In this document: piece by piece, positions 63,716 to 64,000 of the stretch | Numbering within the stretch: the stretch's first letter is position 1 | Layout of the letters: each line of letters opens with the position of its first letter | Source: Bacillus massilioanorexius | GTDB lineage: Bacteria > Bacillota > Bacilli > Bacillales > DSM-1321 | Length of the DNA stretch: 64,000 nucleotides | Assembly: GCF_902374955.1 (NCBI RefSeq) | Contig: NZ_CABKRX010000084.1 | Location: 1-64,000, forward strand | Direction of reading: 5' to 3' | Notes under the pieces: generated by a model | Database searches by the model: none | What the model was told of the DNA's origin: nothing | Seen by the model: the letters and a program-made list of their open reading frames with translations, nothing else | Made by a program: the position numbers and the translations under genes

Positions 63716-64000
63716 TTAGGATTGACGGAATTTTTCAATAATTACCGGCTGGATTTGTTCACGATTAAGTGCCGCCTCAATTGTTTCTTTTATTAAAGAC
63801 ATTTGTGCAACCATAGATTTGGGTTTATTTTGAGGATCATCTTGCCCATATGGAATAAAATATATATCTTTTGCTGCCATTAACTTCATTAAATTAACTC
63901 CATTTAATCCTAATGCATCATTAGTAGATATACCTAATACCACTGGACGATAATTTCTTAATGTTGCTTTAGCCGCCATTAATACAGGTGAATCCGTTAA
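63716..64000 (-). CDS. dpaB: dipicolinate synthase subunit B, C-terminal part
   Basis: The frame is open to the right edge, so only the last 94 residues are seen. It reads SPVLMAAKATLRNYRPVVL, then NDALGLNGVNLM and YFIPYGQDDPQNKP. These match the flavoprotein-like B subunit (SpoVFB), which with DpaA turns dihydrodipicolinate into dipicolinic acid in the mother cell. The gene starts beyond the window. Confidence 0.93.
   Translation of the reverse strand, partial: LTDSPVLMAAKATLRNYRPVVLGISTNDALGLNGVNLMKLMAAKDIYFIPYGQDDPQNKPKSMVAQMSLIKETIEAALNREQIQPVIIEKFRQS

Overview
The window is low-GC chromosomal DNA from an endospore-forming member of the Bacillaceae. It carries spore germination (gerA type), coat (cotE), sporulation (spoVK, spoVS, spoIIIE, dipicolinate synthase) and housekeeping genes in an order close to the Bacillus subtilis/B. 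cereus segment running from the dipicolinate/lysine genes through recA, mutSL and hfq to glnRA. The proteins are clearly Bacillus-like, but I cannot fix the species from sequence alone. Nearly all core genes lie on the minus strand, and many have GTG or TTG starts behind strong Shine-Dalgarno sequences.

Positions 1-8530 are accessory. An integrated element enters from beyond the left edge. It holds a winged-helix/replication-like protein abutting an HNH endonuclease gene, a DUF1643 gene, a small excisionase, an XRE repressor and a tyrosine integrase broken by one in-frame stop. The integrase reads toward a 76-bp copy of the 3' end of glnA at 5378-5453. The true glnA end carries the same 76 bp at 8455-8530, with 6 mismatches and no gaps. 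Between the copies is a second, decayed prophage-like unit: a Gly/Tyr/His-rich coat-like gene, small phage genes, a tail-protein remnant, the last ~48 codons of a different integrase, and an IS200/IS605-type relic. I read this as a tandem array of integrative elements that use the 3' end of glnA as attachment site.

Positions 8472-24154 hold glnRA with GlnR operators, a PLP lyase-family gene (ynbB type), spoVK, hfq-miaA, a convergent three-gene ger operon, mutL-mutS and cotE. A 120-bp direct repeat enclosing a long hairpin separates mutS from cotE.

Positions 24155-39662 hold an AlkD-like gene, ymcA-miaB, a HAD phosphatase, tdh-kbl for threonine breakdown, an Arg/Ser/Cys-rich coat-like gene, korAB (2-oxoacid:ferredoxin oxidoreductase), spoVS, ymdB, rny and recA with a LexA box.

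Positions 39828-64000 hold cinA, pgsA, a RodZ-like gene, ymfK, ymfJ, ymfI, the M16 peptidase-like pair ymfH-ymfF, a BMP-type nucleoside ABC transporter with its GntR regulator gene, spoIIIE, ylzJ, tepA, rnjB, and the lysine/dipicolinate genes dapA, dapG, asd and a partial dpaB cut by the right edge. Aspartokinase, aspartate semialdehyde dehydrogenase and DapA make dihydrodipicolinate, which dipicolinate synthase turns into the spore-core solute. Several degenerate copies of a dispersed repeat sit in the longer intergenic gaps.
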